Assembly: GCA_024398815.1 (NCBI GenBank)
Contig: JAKSIL010000013.1
Location: 25,145-89,144 of the forward strand
DNA length: 64,000 nucleotides
Reading direction: 5' to 3'
Source: Fibrobacter sp.
GTDB lineage: Bacteria; Fibrobacterota; Fibrobacteria; Fibrobacterales; Fibrobacteraceae
Shown here: one piece after another, positions 1-8,677 of the stretch
Numbering within the stretch: the stretch's first letter is position 1
Layout: every line of letters starts with the position of its first letter
Program-made: the position numbers and the translations under genes
The notes under the pieces: model-generated
Database searches by the model: none
Told to the model about the DNA's origin: nothing
The model's input: the letters and a program-made list of their open reading frames with translations, nothing else

Positions 1-1
1 C

Positions 2-1969
2 TCCGGTAAATTTTTTGTTTTTTCGTTGCTTGCCGCTGTTGCTGGATTTGTGGCTTCGTGCGCTTCTTCAGGGAATGTCCCTGCCAATGAAGTTGCAGAA
101 CCAGTAACGTCGGCTGAATCCCCATCTGCGGTTCAGCAACCGACCATTGCCATAGCGAAGGCGAAGACTGCCTACGAAACCAAAGTGGTCAATGACAGCA
201 ATCAGGTGCGCATTGTCGAAAAACCGACTATGGCAGCTCTTGATTTTGCCGCCTACCATGCGAATCCCATTCGCTTGGCCGGAAAGGATGAACGCCCTGA
301 AAACTACAAGGGCGTTATGGAAAGTGCCGCGATTGCCGAATATCAGTTTGCCATGCTGGAGTCCATAAGTGCAGATGCGCCGGCTGCCGTTGCCGAGGCT
401 TCACCAATCGCCTGGGAACCTTTTGCGAAAATTCTCTATGCGCAAACGGGTTCCGATTCACTTGGTGTGCTTGTCGGTGAAATTGAAGCTGTCAAGTGGA
501 ACGAGCCTGATGTATTCAGGGCTTTCCAGACGGTGACTCGCTTGTGGGGTATTGCCGGCAATGGTGAAAATTCCGGAAAGGTGGAATGGTGGGTCGAAGT
601 GACTCCCGCGTTTTGGACAAATCGCAAGCCGTTCTATGGCAAGCTGAAACTTGCGTCGGGTGGCGAGACTTTGGAAGTCCTCAACTATTACTTGACCGCT
701 GAGATGAATTCCGAGGATGCCATGAACTGGGCTAGAACGCTTTCTTCGTATTGGTATCCGACTTTGAATACGGACCTGGAACAGCATAATCTTGGCGACG
801 TGTGGGTTAGCGATGCTTCTAGCAGGCCGTTTGCCGTGATGCGTGGAAATCCGATGGGAAAGCCCATGTGGATTGCCTTTGAAGTACCTGCTTTCCGCAT
901 GACCGACGAGGATTTGTGGGCTAAGCGCAAGGCGGATTCCCTGATGGCTGCGGGCGAAGTGATTCCTGTGGAACGTTCGCTGGATACGAATTCTGCGTTC
1001 AGACTCGAAACTCTTGCTTCCATGGAAAATAGCTGCCCTGCTAACGACGGCACGAAAAAGTTCCGCGAAACTCTTTTGAAGAAAATGGAAAAACTTCCAA
1101 AGGAACAGAATTCCTGGGAAGAAAACGGAATGCTCTGGTTCCGCAGAAATGCGAACTACCTCCTGGCCGATAAAATTAGCGGTCAGGACAGCTTGCACAA
1201 TCCGCTCCCGCGCATGATTGAACTCAAGCAGTATCTGGATTCCTTGAACATCCAGCTGCTCGTCGTTCCTGTGCCTGTGAAAGAAGAAGTCTATGCGGAT
1301 AAGCTTGTGGAAGGGACACCGACGGATCTTTGCGTGAATGTGAACGGTCGTGAATTTGTTCGTGAAATGCTTGCGGCAGGAATCGATGTCTTGGATTTGT
1401 ACCCGGCTTTGAAGGCGGCGCGTTCCGGTGATGAACCTCCTCGTTACAGCTATCAGCGCTACGATACGCACTGGGCGTTGCCCGGAATGCTTGCTGCGAT
1501 GGAAGTGCTTGCCACCCGAGTGACGCAGTATAGCTGGTATGGCGAATCTGGCGCTAAACCGGGCAGCCTCGTCTTGAAGGACACTGTGACGGTCCGCGAT
1601 GGCGACTTGGTGGCCCACTTGCCCGATTCCGAAAAAAGCAAGTATGCTGCCGATACCTTGGCCGCCATGAAAGTCTTCAAGGGCGCAGATCCTTACAAGG
1701 GCGGCAAGAATTCCCCAATCCTTCTGATGGGCGATTCGTTTACGGGTGTGTTTGAATCCGTGGACCAGAAAAGTGGCGGTCCGGGATCGCTCCTTGCGTA
1801 CGCTACAGGCTTGGATGTGCAGGTGGCGACGAGCTGGGGCGGAGGCCCTGGGATTCGCAGCCGCATGATGAAGATGCAGAAGGACCTTTCTGCAAAGCGT
1901 CTCGTGATTTACATGATGACCGCTCGCGATTTTTGGCAGTCTCCCATGGAATGGGATAAATTAAGGTAG
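2..1969 (+). CDS. AlgX/AlgJ-like SGNH acyltransferase/esterase lipoprotein (5' end outside window)
   Basis: The reading frame is open from base 2, so the true start lies upstream of the window. The visible N-terminus is a hydrophobic stretch ending FVASC (Cys at visible residue 20), a lipoprotein signal peptide. The C-terminal third carries the AlgX/AlgJ-type SGNH motifs in the family order: YDTHW near visible residue 487 (Asp-His pair) and LLMGDSF near 577 (nucleophilic Ser). Proteins of this family take part in O-acetylation of exported polysaccharides, usually next to an MBOAT acyltransferase; that partner would have to lie left of the window (inference). The N-terminal ~300 residues are not recognised. 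It ends 1 nt before the next start, so the two are probably co-transcribed. Confidence 0.75.
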   Translation, partial: SGKFFVFSLLAAVAGFVASCASSGNVPANEVAEPVTSAESPSAVQQPTIAIAKAKTAYETKVVNDSNQVRIVEKPTMAALDFAAYHANPIRLAGKDERPENYKGVMESAAIAEYQFAMLESISADAPAAVAEASPIAWEPFAKILYAQTGSDSLGVLVGEIEAVKWNEPDVFRAFQTVTRLWGIAGNGENSGKVEWWVEVTPAFWTNRKPFYGKLKLASGGETLEVLNYYLTAEMNSEDAMNWARTLSSYWYPTLNTDLEQHNLGDVWVSDASSRPFAVMRGNPMGKPMWIAFEVPAFRMTDEDLWAKRKADSLMAAGEVIPVERSLDTNSAFRLETLASMENSCPANDGTKKFRETLLKKMEKLPKEQNSWEENGMLWFRRNANYLLADKISGQDSLHNPLPRMIELKQYLDSLNIQLLVVPVPVKEEVYADKLVEGTPTDLCVNVNGREFVREMLAAGIDVLDLYPALKAARSGDEPPRYSYQRYDTHWALPGMLAAMEVLATRVTQYSWYGESGAKPGSLVLKDTVTVRDGDLVAHLPDSEKSKYAADTLAAMKVFKGADPYKGGKNSPILLMGDSFTGVFESVDQKSGGPGSLLAYATGLDVQVATSWGGGPGIRSRMMKMQKDLSAKRLVIYMMTARDFWQSPMEWDKLR

Positions 1970-1970
1970 T

Positions 1971-2678
1971 ATGCGTCGACTCTTTTGGCCTCTTTTCTTG
2001 ATTGCCGTTGCCGTGGCTCTTGCTCTTGTGATGTGGAGCGGGCGCGCTGAAAAGATGAGCTACAGGGAGATGGCTTGCGTTTTTGAGGAACGCGGTCTTG
2101 GGTGCATTGATTCGATTGAAGAATGGAACCGCGGTCTTGCGTATTTCGACAGCAGTGTGATGGCGACGCAAGATACACTTTCCGCTTTGAAGAATCTCCT
2201 TTGGAATTTTTGGAACATTGATTTCGCAGGCGCAGGTGATGCGGCTGTGCAACGAGAATCCATTTTGCCATTGCAGGTGCTTGCTTTGAAGAAGTCGGGC
2301 TGTATCGGACTTGCTTGGCTTGCCATGATGGTCGCCGAAGCCAGGAATTTGCCTTTGGAAACGATTCTTTTGCCGGGGCATGTTTTTTTGCGCTATGAAG
2401 GTGTGAACTTGGAACCCAATCGGCGCGGTTTTTCGTACACCGATGAAGAATATCGCGAAAAGTACAAGGATGGCCCGTGGACTGGGCTAGAACTTGAACC
2501 TTTGACATCTTCGCAATTTATGGGACTTGCCGCTTTCAACATGGGAAATCTGTATCTTGAATCGGAGCCGCGTCGCGCTCTTACTTGGTACAGGATGGCT
2601 GAAGAGTTTTTCCCCGATTATCCAGGGATAGAGGCGAACCAGAACGTGGCAAAAGCGAAGCTCCCGGATAGTCTCTAG
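1971..2678 (+). CDS. Membrane-anchored SirB1/transglutaminase-like protein
   Basis: 235 residues with one N-terminal membrane segment (about 5-21). The core resembles the SirB1 N-terminal (transglutaminase-like) domain: SGCIGLAWLAMMVAE with Cys111, then LPGHVFLRY with His137, followed by NLEPNRRG. In SirB1-like proteins this Cys/His framework is conserved but catalysis is unproven. The C-terminus (NMGNLYLESEPRRALTWYRMA) resembles one TPR repeat, as also seen in SirB1. It starts 1 nt after the upstream gene and lies 28 nt before the next start, so it belongs to the same operon. The role in envelope biogenesis is inferred only from neighbours. Confidence 0.65.
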   Translation: MRRLFWPLFLIAVAVALALVMWSGRAEKMSYREMACVFEERGLGCIDSIEEWNRGLAYFDSSVMATQDTLSALKNLLWNFWNIDFAGAGDAAVQRESILPLQVLALKKSGCIGLAWLAMMVAEARNLPLETILLPGHVFLRYEGVNLEPNRRGFSYTDEEYREKYKDGPWTGLELEPLTSSQFMGLAAFNMGNLYLESEPRRALTWYRMAEEFFPDYPGIEANQNVAKAKLPDSL

Positions 2679-2706
2679 GGCTTATTTGACTATATTTAGG
2701 CTTGCG

Positions 2707-5415
2707 ATGAAACAATTGCTATTCCTGCTCTCGTTGATGCTTATCGTTGCGTGTACCGACAACGATATTTACTTTGATGAAGATGCTGTAGCGGGTGGCT
2801 CCCACATGGATTCGGAACACAAGGGAATGGTCCGCGTTCCTGCCATGGGTGTCTTCGCGACTTTGGGAACGAGTGTTGAATCGGCTCCTGTGAAGGAACG
2901 CCCGAAAATGGTGGTTTCCTTCAGCTATGATTTTTCGATTGGCGTGCACGAAGAAATGGGCAAGGATTCCCTCCCCATTGTGAATGTCACTTTTTATGAT
3001 GCTGTACTCTATGCTAACGAGCGTAGTAAAAAAGAAGGGTACGATACGGCCTACGTCTATACGACAGCTGTATATGACGACGATGGAAACTGCATAAATC
3101 TCAGGGGCTTCGAATTCAAGCCCGATGTCGATGCTTACAGGTTGCCGACCGAAGCCGAATGGGCGCTGGTCGCCAAGCAGGACTGGAATCCGGATTCCGC
3201 ATGGAATAGTGAAAATTCCGGCTTCAAGCGCCATAAGGTCTGCACAGCCGATAAAAACAAAATGGGTGTCTGCGACATGGCTGGCAATGTGACGGAATGG
3301 GTCAACGATTGGATGGGCTACTTTAAGGATACGACGTTCAATAACTATGCAGGCGCTTCGGATGGCGGAAGCATCGGCGAACGCGTTATAAAGGGCGGCT
3401 GCTTCAAGAATACTCCGAAAACGACGAAACTCTACAGCCGCGGCGATGTCTATACCGTCGTATCGTCTAGTAAGTCCGATTATCTCGGCTTTAGGCTTGC
3501 GTTTGGAAGAATCCCTGAACCTGTGTGGACGAATGCTTCCGGAAAACCAGTCGTCACTTTGGTCGTTCCCAAGGCTTCGACGGAGGATGTTCGCAAGCAT
3601 GCCGGGACAAACAATGTCCGCATAGCGTACCGTAACGACGTGACTGGCGACTTGGCATTTATCGATTATCGTTGGTCGACTCTTTATTCCGCCGAAGTTG
3701 CGGATTCTCTGGATGTGTATCACCCAATGATTTCTCCTGATGGGGAATGGGTCGCTTTTAGTACCGGCTTTGAAGGCGTGAAGGGCCTCTCGGAGCTCTA
3801 TGTGCAAAAATTGAATGTCTTTGGAACCGGTCGTGTGAAACTGAAAGTGAAAAGTGCTGCGATTCCTCGGTGGAGGGTGCTTGACAATGGCGATACCGTC
3901 ATTGTCTATGTAAGCGATGCCGGAACGAATAAGGATGAAGCGACCTGGAAAGGAAAAAGCACTTGGCAGGTTCCATTTTCAAATGGCCAGTTCGGAACTC
4001 CGGAAAAACTGATGGATGGCTCGTTCCATGGTGGAATCAGTGATGACGGAAAATTGGCGGTGACAGGTTCCAGTTTACTTCGGACTCGTATGGCGGATTC
4101 CGGTTCGACGGTCTTTGACAGTTATTTGGATTCCGTGTGGTATAACGGGGAGCAGGCCTGCAATGTTTCTCTGTCGAGTGGAAATAGCAAAAAGACGATG
4201 TTCCTTGATTTTGGAAGCAAGACGGGAAAGGATTTTGTCGGTTCCTCCTATGCTGCGCACGAACGGCTTTTTGTCGCGGATAGTGTCGGAAATCTGATAC
4301 GCTCGTTGGCGGCACCAAATCCCTACACCTTCGATCATGTGGAATGGGCTATGCACGGGGAAAATCTTGCTGTGGCGACGCTTACCAACATGAATGGTGC
4401 ACATACGAAAATTGTCTTGATAGATTTCTCGGATAGCAGCGTGACGGACCTTGCCGAAGGCGATGAAATTTGGCATCCGTCCATGTGGAATCAAAAAAGC
4501 CTGGAACTTTCACCGGAAAGCGAACTGGATCTGGACAGCTCCGGCATGTACGCCAACGAGGAAAAAACGAATCTTTTGCTGACGGAAAAAATATCGCTGT
4601 TCTGGAAGCTGCGGGATTCCATTGAAATTCTTTGCCTCGGCAATTCCCACATGAATGCGGGCGTGAATCCGATTGCCTTGAGTAAGTATGCGTTTAATTT
4701 GGCTGTGTACCCTTGCGACATGCATTGCAATAAATACTTGTTTGAAAATTATGCATTGAACCATTGCTCAAAAATGAAGTATGTCGTGGTTGGCCTTGAT
4801 TTTGATTTGTGGCCCTATACGGATGAAAAATCGGATTACAAAGAACATTTTGAAAGTTCCAAGGGCTTTGTCTACGATGCCAATCATGATTTCTGGAAAG
4901 ATGGCCTGGATCCTTCCTTCTTGGAAACGGTTGACAACAACATTGTCTTTGACGAGGATTTCGTTAAAATCGTGCCTTATCGCGGATGGGCGTATAAAAA
5001 CATAAGCGGCAGCTGGTACGGCCGTGATACGAACGAAGTGGAAATCCGAGGAGATTCCACATGGAGTGACGACAGCAAGGGCTACGAAAGCAATATCAGC
5101 GACTTGGAAAAATTGTTGGCGATGGCCAAAAAGAACGATATCACCGTTATTGGCGTGGTGTTCCCGGTAAGTCCGGGCTATGCCAAAACTGGCTCTTATA
5201 GCCGTCATGGAATGCGTCGGAGCCATGCGAAGAACATTTTGAATCGCTTGAAAAAGATGGCTGCGGAAAACGAAAATTTCGTGATACTCGATGAAAACAA
5301 GATGGGAAGTCACGACTATACCGACGAAATGGCCCTGGATTACGACCATCTGAATGTATTTGGCGCTAGACAGCTTTCCTATCGACTGGATTCCCTTATT
5401 CAAACTCTGAAGTGA
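2707..5415 (+). CDS. Three-module lipoprotein: FGE-sulfatase-like + TolB-like propeller + SGNH-like (Fibrobacter paralogous family)
   Basis: 902 residues from the ATG at 2707, chosen because it gives a clean lipoprotein signal (LMLIVAC, Cys16); a TTG 21 nt upstream is less likely. Module 1 (about 55-265) is formylglycine-generating-enzyme-like (FRLPTEAEW-type motif as YRLPTEAEW, VCDMAGNVTEWVNDW, YLGFRLAFG) but lacks the catalytic cysteines of true FGE. Module 2 (about 290-600) has TolB/WD40-like blades (HPMISPDGEWVAFS). Module 3 (about 620-900) is SGNH-like, with GNSH (Ser647) and DYDHLN (Asp880, His881). I recall a Fibrobacter succinogenes paralogous family of ~900-residue lipoproteins of unknown function (TIGR02171); this matches it. 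A paralogue without module 2 lies at 36643-38499. Confidence 0.7.
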   Translation: MKQLLFLLSLMLIVACTDNDIYFDEDAVAGGSHMDSEHKGMVRVPAMGVFATLGTSVESAPVKERPKMVVSFSYDFSIGVHEEMGKDSLPIVNVTFYDAVLYANERSKKEGYDTAYVYTTAVYDDDGNCINLRGFEFKPDVDAYRLPTEAEWALVAKQDWNPDSAWNSENSGFKRHKVCTADKNKMGVCDMAGNVTEWVNDWMGYFKDTTFNNYAGASDGGSIGERVIKGGCFKNTPKTTKLYSRGDVYTVVSSSKSDYLGFRLAFGRIPEPVWTNASGKPVVTLVVPKASTEDVRKHAGTNNVRIAYRNDVTGDLAFIDYRWSTLYSAEVADSLDVYHPMISPDGEWVAFSTGFEGVKGLSELYVQKLNVFGTGRVKLKVKSAAIPRWRVLDNGDTVIVYVSDAGTNKDEATWKGKSTWQVPFSNGQFGTPEKLMDGSFHGGISDDGKLAVTGSSLLRTRMADSGSTVFDSYLDSVWYNGEQACNVSLSSGNSKKTMFLDFGSKTGKDFVGSSYAAHERLFVADSVGNLIRSLAAPNPYTFDHVEWAMHGENLAVATLTNMNGAHTKIVLIDFSDSSVTDLAEGDEIWHPSMWNQKSLELSPESELDLDSSGMYANEEKTNLLLTEKISLFWKLRDSIEILCLGNSHMNAGVNPIALSKYAFNLAVYPCDMHCNKYLFENYALNHCSKMKYVVVGLDFDLWPYTDEKSDYKEHFESSKGFVYDANHDFWKDGLDPSFLETVDNNIVFDEDFVKIVPYRGWAYKNISGSWYGRDTNEVEIRGDSTWSDDSKGYESNISDLEKLLAMAKKNDITVIGVVFPVSPGYAKTGSYSRHGMRRSHAKNILNRLKKMAAENENFVILDENKMGSHDYTDEMALDYDHLNVFGARQLSYRLDSLIQTLK

Positions 5416-5422
5416 CGGACTC

Positions 5423-6829
5423 ATGACGCTCGCCATTGTCCCGGTATTGATTGCGGCTTTGCTTTGTGCGTTCTTTCCGTTGTCGGATACCGACATCTGG
5501 TGGCATCTGGCATGCGGTCGCGAATGGATTTCGACATGGACTCCCGTGCGCGAACCCGTGGTGAATGTGCATGAGTTCTTTCAGCAGGCTGTTTATGCTG
5601 TGTATGGGGTAGGGGGCGCTCCGCTGCTTGTGGTGTTCAAGGCCTTGCTGTGGAGTCTCGTCTTTTACTTGTTTTTGCGCCCTGTGTGTAAAGAGCCGAA
5701 AGGCGGGGAGAATTATCTTGCCGTATGCGTGTCCGTAATTTTGCTGTTTGTTTTTCGATACCAGATGGAAATGCGGCCGATTGTTTTTTCGCTTGTCTTT
5801 TTGGGCGTTTTTTGGAATCTGTTGCCTTTTGTTTTTGGAACAAATTCAAAAGGGCGCAAAATTCTTGGAATTGCGGTGTTGCTCCTGATTCAATGGGCTT
5901 GGTGCAGATGCCAGGGACTCTACATTTTGGGGCCGATACTCGCTTTTGCTTTTGTAGTGGGACGGAGGTCTTGGGCGAATGCCGCTTTGGTGGTCGCCCT
6001 GTTTGCGATGCCTTTTTTGCATAGCGATGGCCTGAATCTTTTCTTGTATCCTTTTGGTTTGTTGGATCGTTTGCTAGGGCTTTCTCCGTCGGCTGCGGTG
6101 TTTGCTTCGCAAATCGCGGAAAATCGCAGTCCGTTTACTGTTGCTTTTGCAGGCGAGAATTTGCTGCAGTCCGTAGGGATGGTGCTTGTGGGGGGCGTGA
6201 CGCTTGTCTGGTCGGTTGTTCGCTTGGCTCGCCGAGGCTTTTGCGTTCATTATGCGGTGCTTTTTACGGTGGCGGTGATGTCGCTTGTCGCCGAAAGAAA
6301 CTTCGTGCTTTTGATGCCTTTGCTCGTGCTTGAAATTTTTAAGGAGACCTCTTGTGTTCCGGTTTTGAAAGATCGCCGAATGGTGGCTGCTTTTGTTGTC
6401 GTCTGCTCCGTATTTCTTGGATTGTGGGTCAAGTGCGTTAAGGTTTATGACTCATCGATGGTTTCGTACCAGCGGGTCCCTGTGAATGCCGCCCTGTGGA
6501 TGAAAACGCACCCCCATGCCGGTAAATTGTTCAACGACGACCGTTCCGGTGGCTACCTGGAATTCGTGAACCCCGCAGACCCGGTTTTTATCGATGGTCG
6601 TTTTATTCTGAAGACCAGGGAATTCTTTGAACGCTATCTACTTTATTCAGAACAGACAAATTTGTTTGAAGAAGATGCCGCGAAGCTAGATGTAGACAGG
6701 GCTGTGTTCCCGCTGCGCTATTTTTCGCGATGGGAAAATCTTGTGCAAACTCTTGAAAGGGGTGAAAATTGGCGTTTGGCCTATGTGGACAGCCTCTATG
6801 TCATTTTTGACAGGGTTTTGTTACGATAA
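5423..6829 (+). CDS. Polytopic membrane protein, GT-C-like
   Basis: 468 residues with roughly 9-10 hydrophobic segments and a soluble C-terminal domain of about 110 residues. The motif DTDIWWHLACG just after the first membrane segment (residues 16-26), and a late FIDGRF motif, recall bacterial GT-C-superfamily-like membrane proteins in which an acidic residue in the first loop is functionally important; no exact family can be named. It starts 7 nt after the three-module lipoprotein gene and closes the operon that opens with the AlgX-like gene. A role in building or decorating a surface glycan is plausible from that context only. Confidence 0.55.
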   Translation: MTLAIVPVLIAALLCAFFPLSDTDIWWHLACGREWISTWTPVREPVVNVHEFFQQAVYAVYGVGGAPLLVVFKALLWSLVFYLFLRPVCKEPKGGENYLAVCVSVILLFVFRYQMEMRPIVFSLVFLGVFWNLLPFVFGTNSKGRKILGIAVLLLIQWAWCRCQGLYILGPILAFAFVVGRRSWANAALVVALFAMPFLHSDGLNLFLYPFGLLDRLLGLSPSAAVFASQIAENRSPFTVAFAGENLLQSVGMVLVGGVTLVWSVVRLARRGFCVHYAVLFTVAVMSLVAERNFVLLMPLLVLEIFKETSCVPVLKDRRMVAAFVVVCSVFLGLWVKCVKVYDSSMVSYQRVPVNAALWMKTHPHAGKLFNDDRSGGYLEFVNPADPVFIDGRFILKTREFFERYLLYSEQTNLFEEDAAKLDVDRAVFPLRYFSRWENLVQTLERGENWRLAYVDSLYVIFDRVLLR

Positions 6830-7210
6830 ACTTATCACAACGGCAAAACAGTCAACGAGTTACGTGTTTTTGCTGTCAAAAATTGGCGAAATTTTGCAAA
6901 AAACGCAATGTTTTTGAGTTTTTGGTGAACGGATGTTTACTATGTTTTCTGTCAAGGGATGTTTTAAAAAATATCTGTTGATATGTTGTGAAAACCCTAG
7001 TGGGAATATATGGATTGCTGAGTGACTATCTTTGGGGGTTTTGCGGAAAGAATTGGGAAAAAAATTGTTTTTGCCGTAATTGGCTTTTTTTTGCGCAAAA
7101 AGCATGGGTTTCTAAAAAAAAACAAAAAAGGGTGTCGCCTTGGGGCGTCATAACCTAATTTTTAAGCCCATTCAAGTTTTGACGTCCTTATTCTTTTTAT
7201 TCGGTACTTT
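6830..7210. other. 381-bp AT-rich intergenic region upstream of the dnaA-like gene
   Basis: No coding frame of note. It is rich in T and A tracts and holds near matches to DnaA boxes (consensus TTWTNCACA): TGTGGAAAA at 7210-7218 is a full match on the minus strand (TTTTCCACA) and overlaps the GTG start; TGTGAAAAC at 6987-6995 matches 8 of 9. This could be an autoregulatory region or, less likely, part of an origin. No clean -35/-10 pair and no terminator hairpin with a T tract are visible after the upstream gene. Confidence 0.4.
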
Positions 7211-8677
7211 GTGGAAAACATTGTTTCTTTATCTGATGTAGTTGTTTCGCCTTGGCAGTCTGTGCTGGAGCAGGTTCGCCAAGTATGCAATAATTTTGGT
7301 GCAGTCTTTTTTGATGCCGTCGGTTACGAGGGCTTTTCGGATGGCTATGCGAATTTGACGGTCCCCGATAAGTTCCGTGAAACTTGGCTCAATAGCCATT
7401 ATGGCGATTTGCTTCGCAAACTCTTTTCGCAGGTTCTGGGAAGCGACTTCATCGACTACAAAATCCGTTTGCTCGAACCTTCGGAGAAACCCGTCGAAAA
7501 CGGAGCTGCCAGGCCTGAACTTCAGGTGGCTCGCCCTGTCGCGAAACCAGTCGTGAAGCCGGTGGCGAGAAGGTTCCCGAGGCTTAAACTCTATTCCAAC
7601 TACACGTTCGAAAATTTCGTCGAGGGCGAAAGCAATTCGACGGCGCTTCGCGCTTGCGAGGCCGTTGTCGAAAATCCGGGCGACAAGGGCTTGAATCCGC
7701 TCCTGATTTACGGCGCTTCTGGCCTTGGAAAGACTCATTTGCTGCAGTCCATTGCGGCGAGGTTGCTCAGCACCAAGCGTAATTGCAGGATTGTGTATCG
7801 ACAGGCGTACGACTTCTTGCGCGAATGCTGCGCCATTTACGATGCGCTTCGTTTGAAAAAGTTCGACGAAGCCAATGAACTTGAAGCGAAGTTCGAAGAA
7901 TGCTACAAGCAGTGCGATGTGCTTTTGATAGACGATTTGCAACTGCTCGAGAGCGGAGTCAAGACTCAAAAGCGCTTGGCTGCCTTGATTCGCAAATTCC
8001 GTGACGAAAATAAGCAGGTCGTGTTGACGTGCGACCGTCACCCGTCCTCGTTCAAGCGCCTGGAAGAGGGAATGAAGCCTCAAAAGAACTCTCCGATTCC
8101 GTATTTGTCCGCCAATCTTTTGACGAACATCGGGGACTGTGTCGCTATCGGACTGGCTGAGCCCGACATCAACACGCGCATGGGACTGATTCGCAAGAAA
8201 TCCCAGGACATCCCGTTTGCTTCCAAGGATCGCGAAGAGATTTGCAGGTTCCTTTCGATGCCGCCTCGTGCAAATGTTCGCCTGATCGAAGGCATTCTCA
8301 ACTGGCTTAAGGCCATGCACACGTTGAACGGCGTGGAACTGGACCTGGATTGTGTAAAACAGCTTTTGTATTCTCCCAAGAACGAAATGGCCGCCTTTAC
8401 GGTAAAGAATATCTCTGAAACGGTCGCCATGACGTTTAACACGGATTTGACGAGCCTTTCTTCGAACCGTCAGGACAAAGCGGCTTCGCTTCCGCGAAAG
8501 GTTGCCATGTTCCTTTGCCGTGAACTTACCTCGGAATCCTTGGAGAATGTCGGAAAATTCTTCAATCGCGATTATGCCACGGTAATCGCCGCCATAAAGT
8601 CGTTGACCTGCCAAATGGACAAGGATGAAGCCCTTGCGCGCAAGGTCAAGGACATCCGTTATATGCTGGAATCGTAA
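7211..8677 (+). CDS. dnaA: DnaA-family AAA+ replication initiator (divergent recognition motif)
   Basis: 488 residues. The N-terminal domain I matches DnaA (SPWQSVLEQVRQ, LTVPDKFRETWLNSHYGDLL). The AAA+ domain has Walker A GASGLGKTHLL near residue 167 and Walker B VLLIDDLQLL near 239. Domain IV ends in the DnaA signature helix (LPRKVAMFLCRELT, LENVGKFF), but the normally near-invariant RDHTTV reads RDYATV at about 453-458. The GTG start is chosen because the only upstream room is 15 codons without an ATG/GTG, and there is no Shine-Dalgarno sequence. dnaN and recF are not adjacent, so it is unclear whether this is the main initiator or a DnaA paralogue. Its stop codon overlaps the next start (TAATG). 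Confidence 0.8.
   Translation: MENIVSLSDVVVSPWQSVLEQVRQVCNNFGAVFFDAVGYEGFSDGYANLTVPDKFRETWLNSHYGDLLRKLFSQVLGSDFIDYKIRLLEPSEKPVENGAARPELQVARPVAKPVVKPVARRFPRLKLYSNYTFENFVEGESNSTALRACEAVVENPGDKGLNPLLIYGASGLGKTHLLQSIAARLLSTKRNCRIVYRQAYDFLRECCAIYDALRLKKFDEANELEAKFEECYKQCDVLLIDDLQLLESGVKTQKRLAALIRKFRDENKQVVLTCDRHPSSFKRLEEGMKPQKNSPIPYLSANLLTNIGDCVAIGLAEPDINTRMGLIRKKSQDIPFASKDREEICRFLSMPPRANVRLIEGILNWLKAMHTLNGVELDLDCVKQLLYSPKNEMAAFTVKNISETVAMTFNTDLTSLSSNRQDKAASLPRKVAMFLCRELTSESLENVGKFFNRDYATVIAAIKSLTCQMDKDEALARKVKDIRYMLES

Noticed and set aside
6830..7210. Replication origin next to the dnaA-like gene
   Set aside because: Only one full and one near DnaA-box match, no cluster of boxes and no dnaN/recF; not enough to call oriC.
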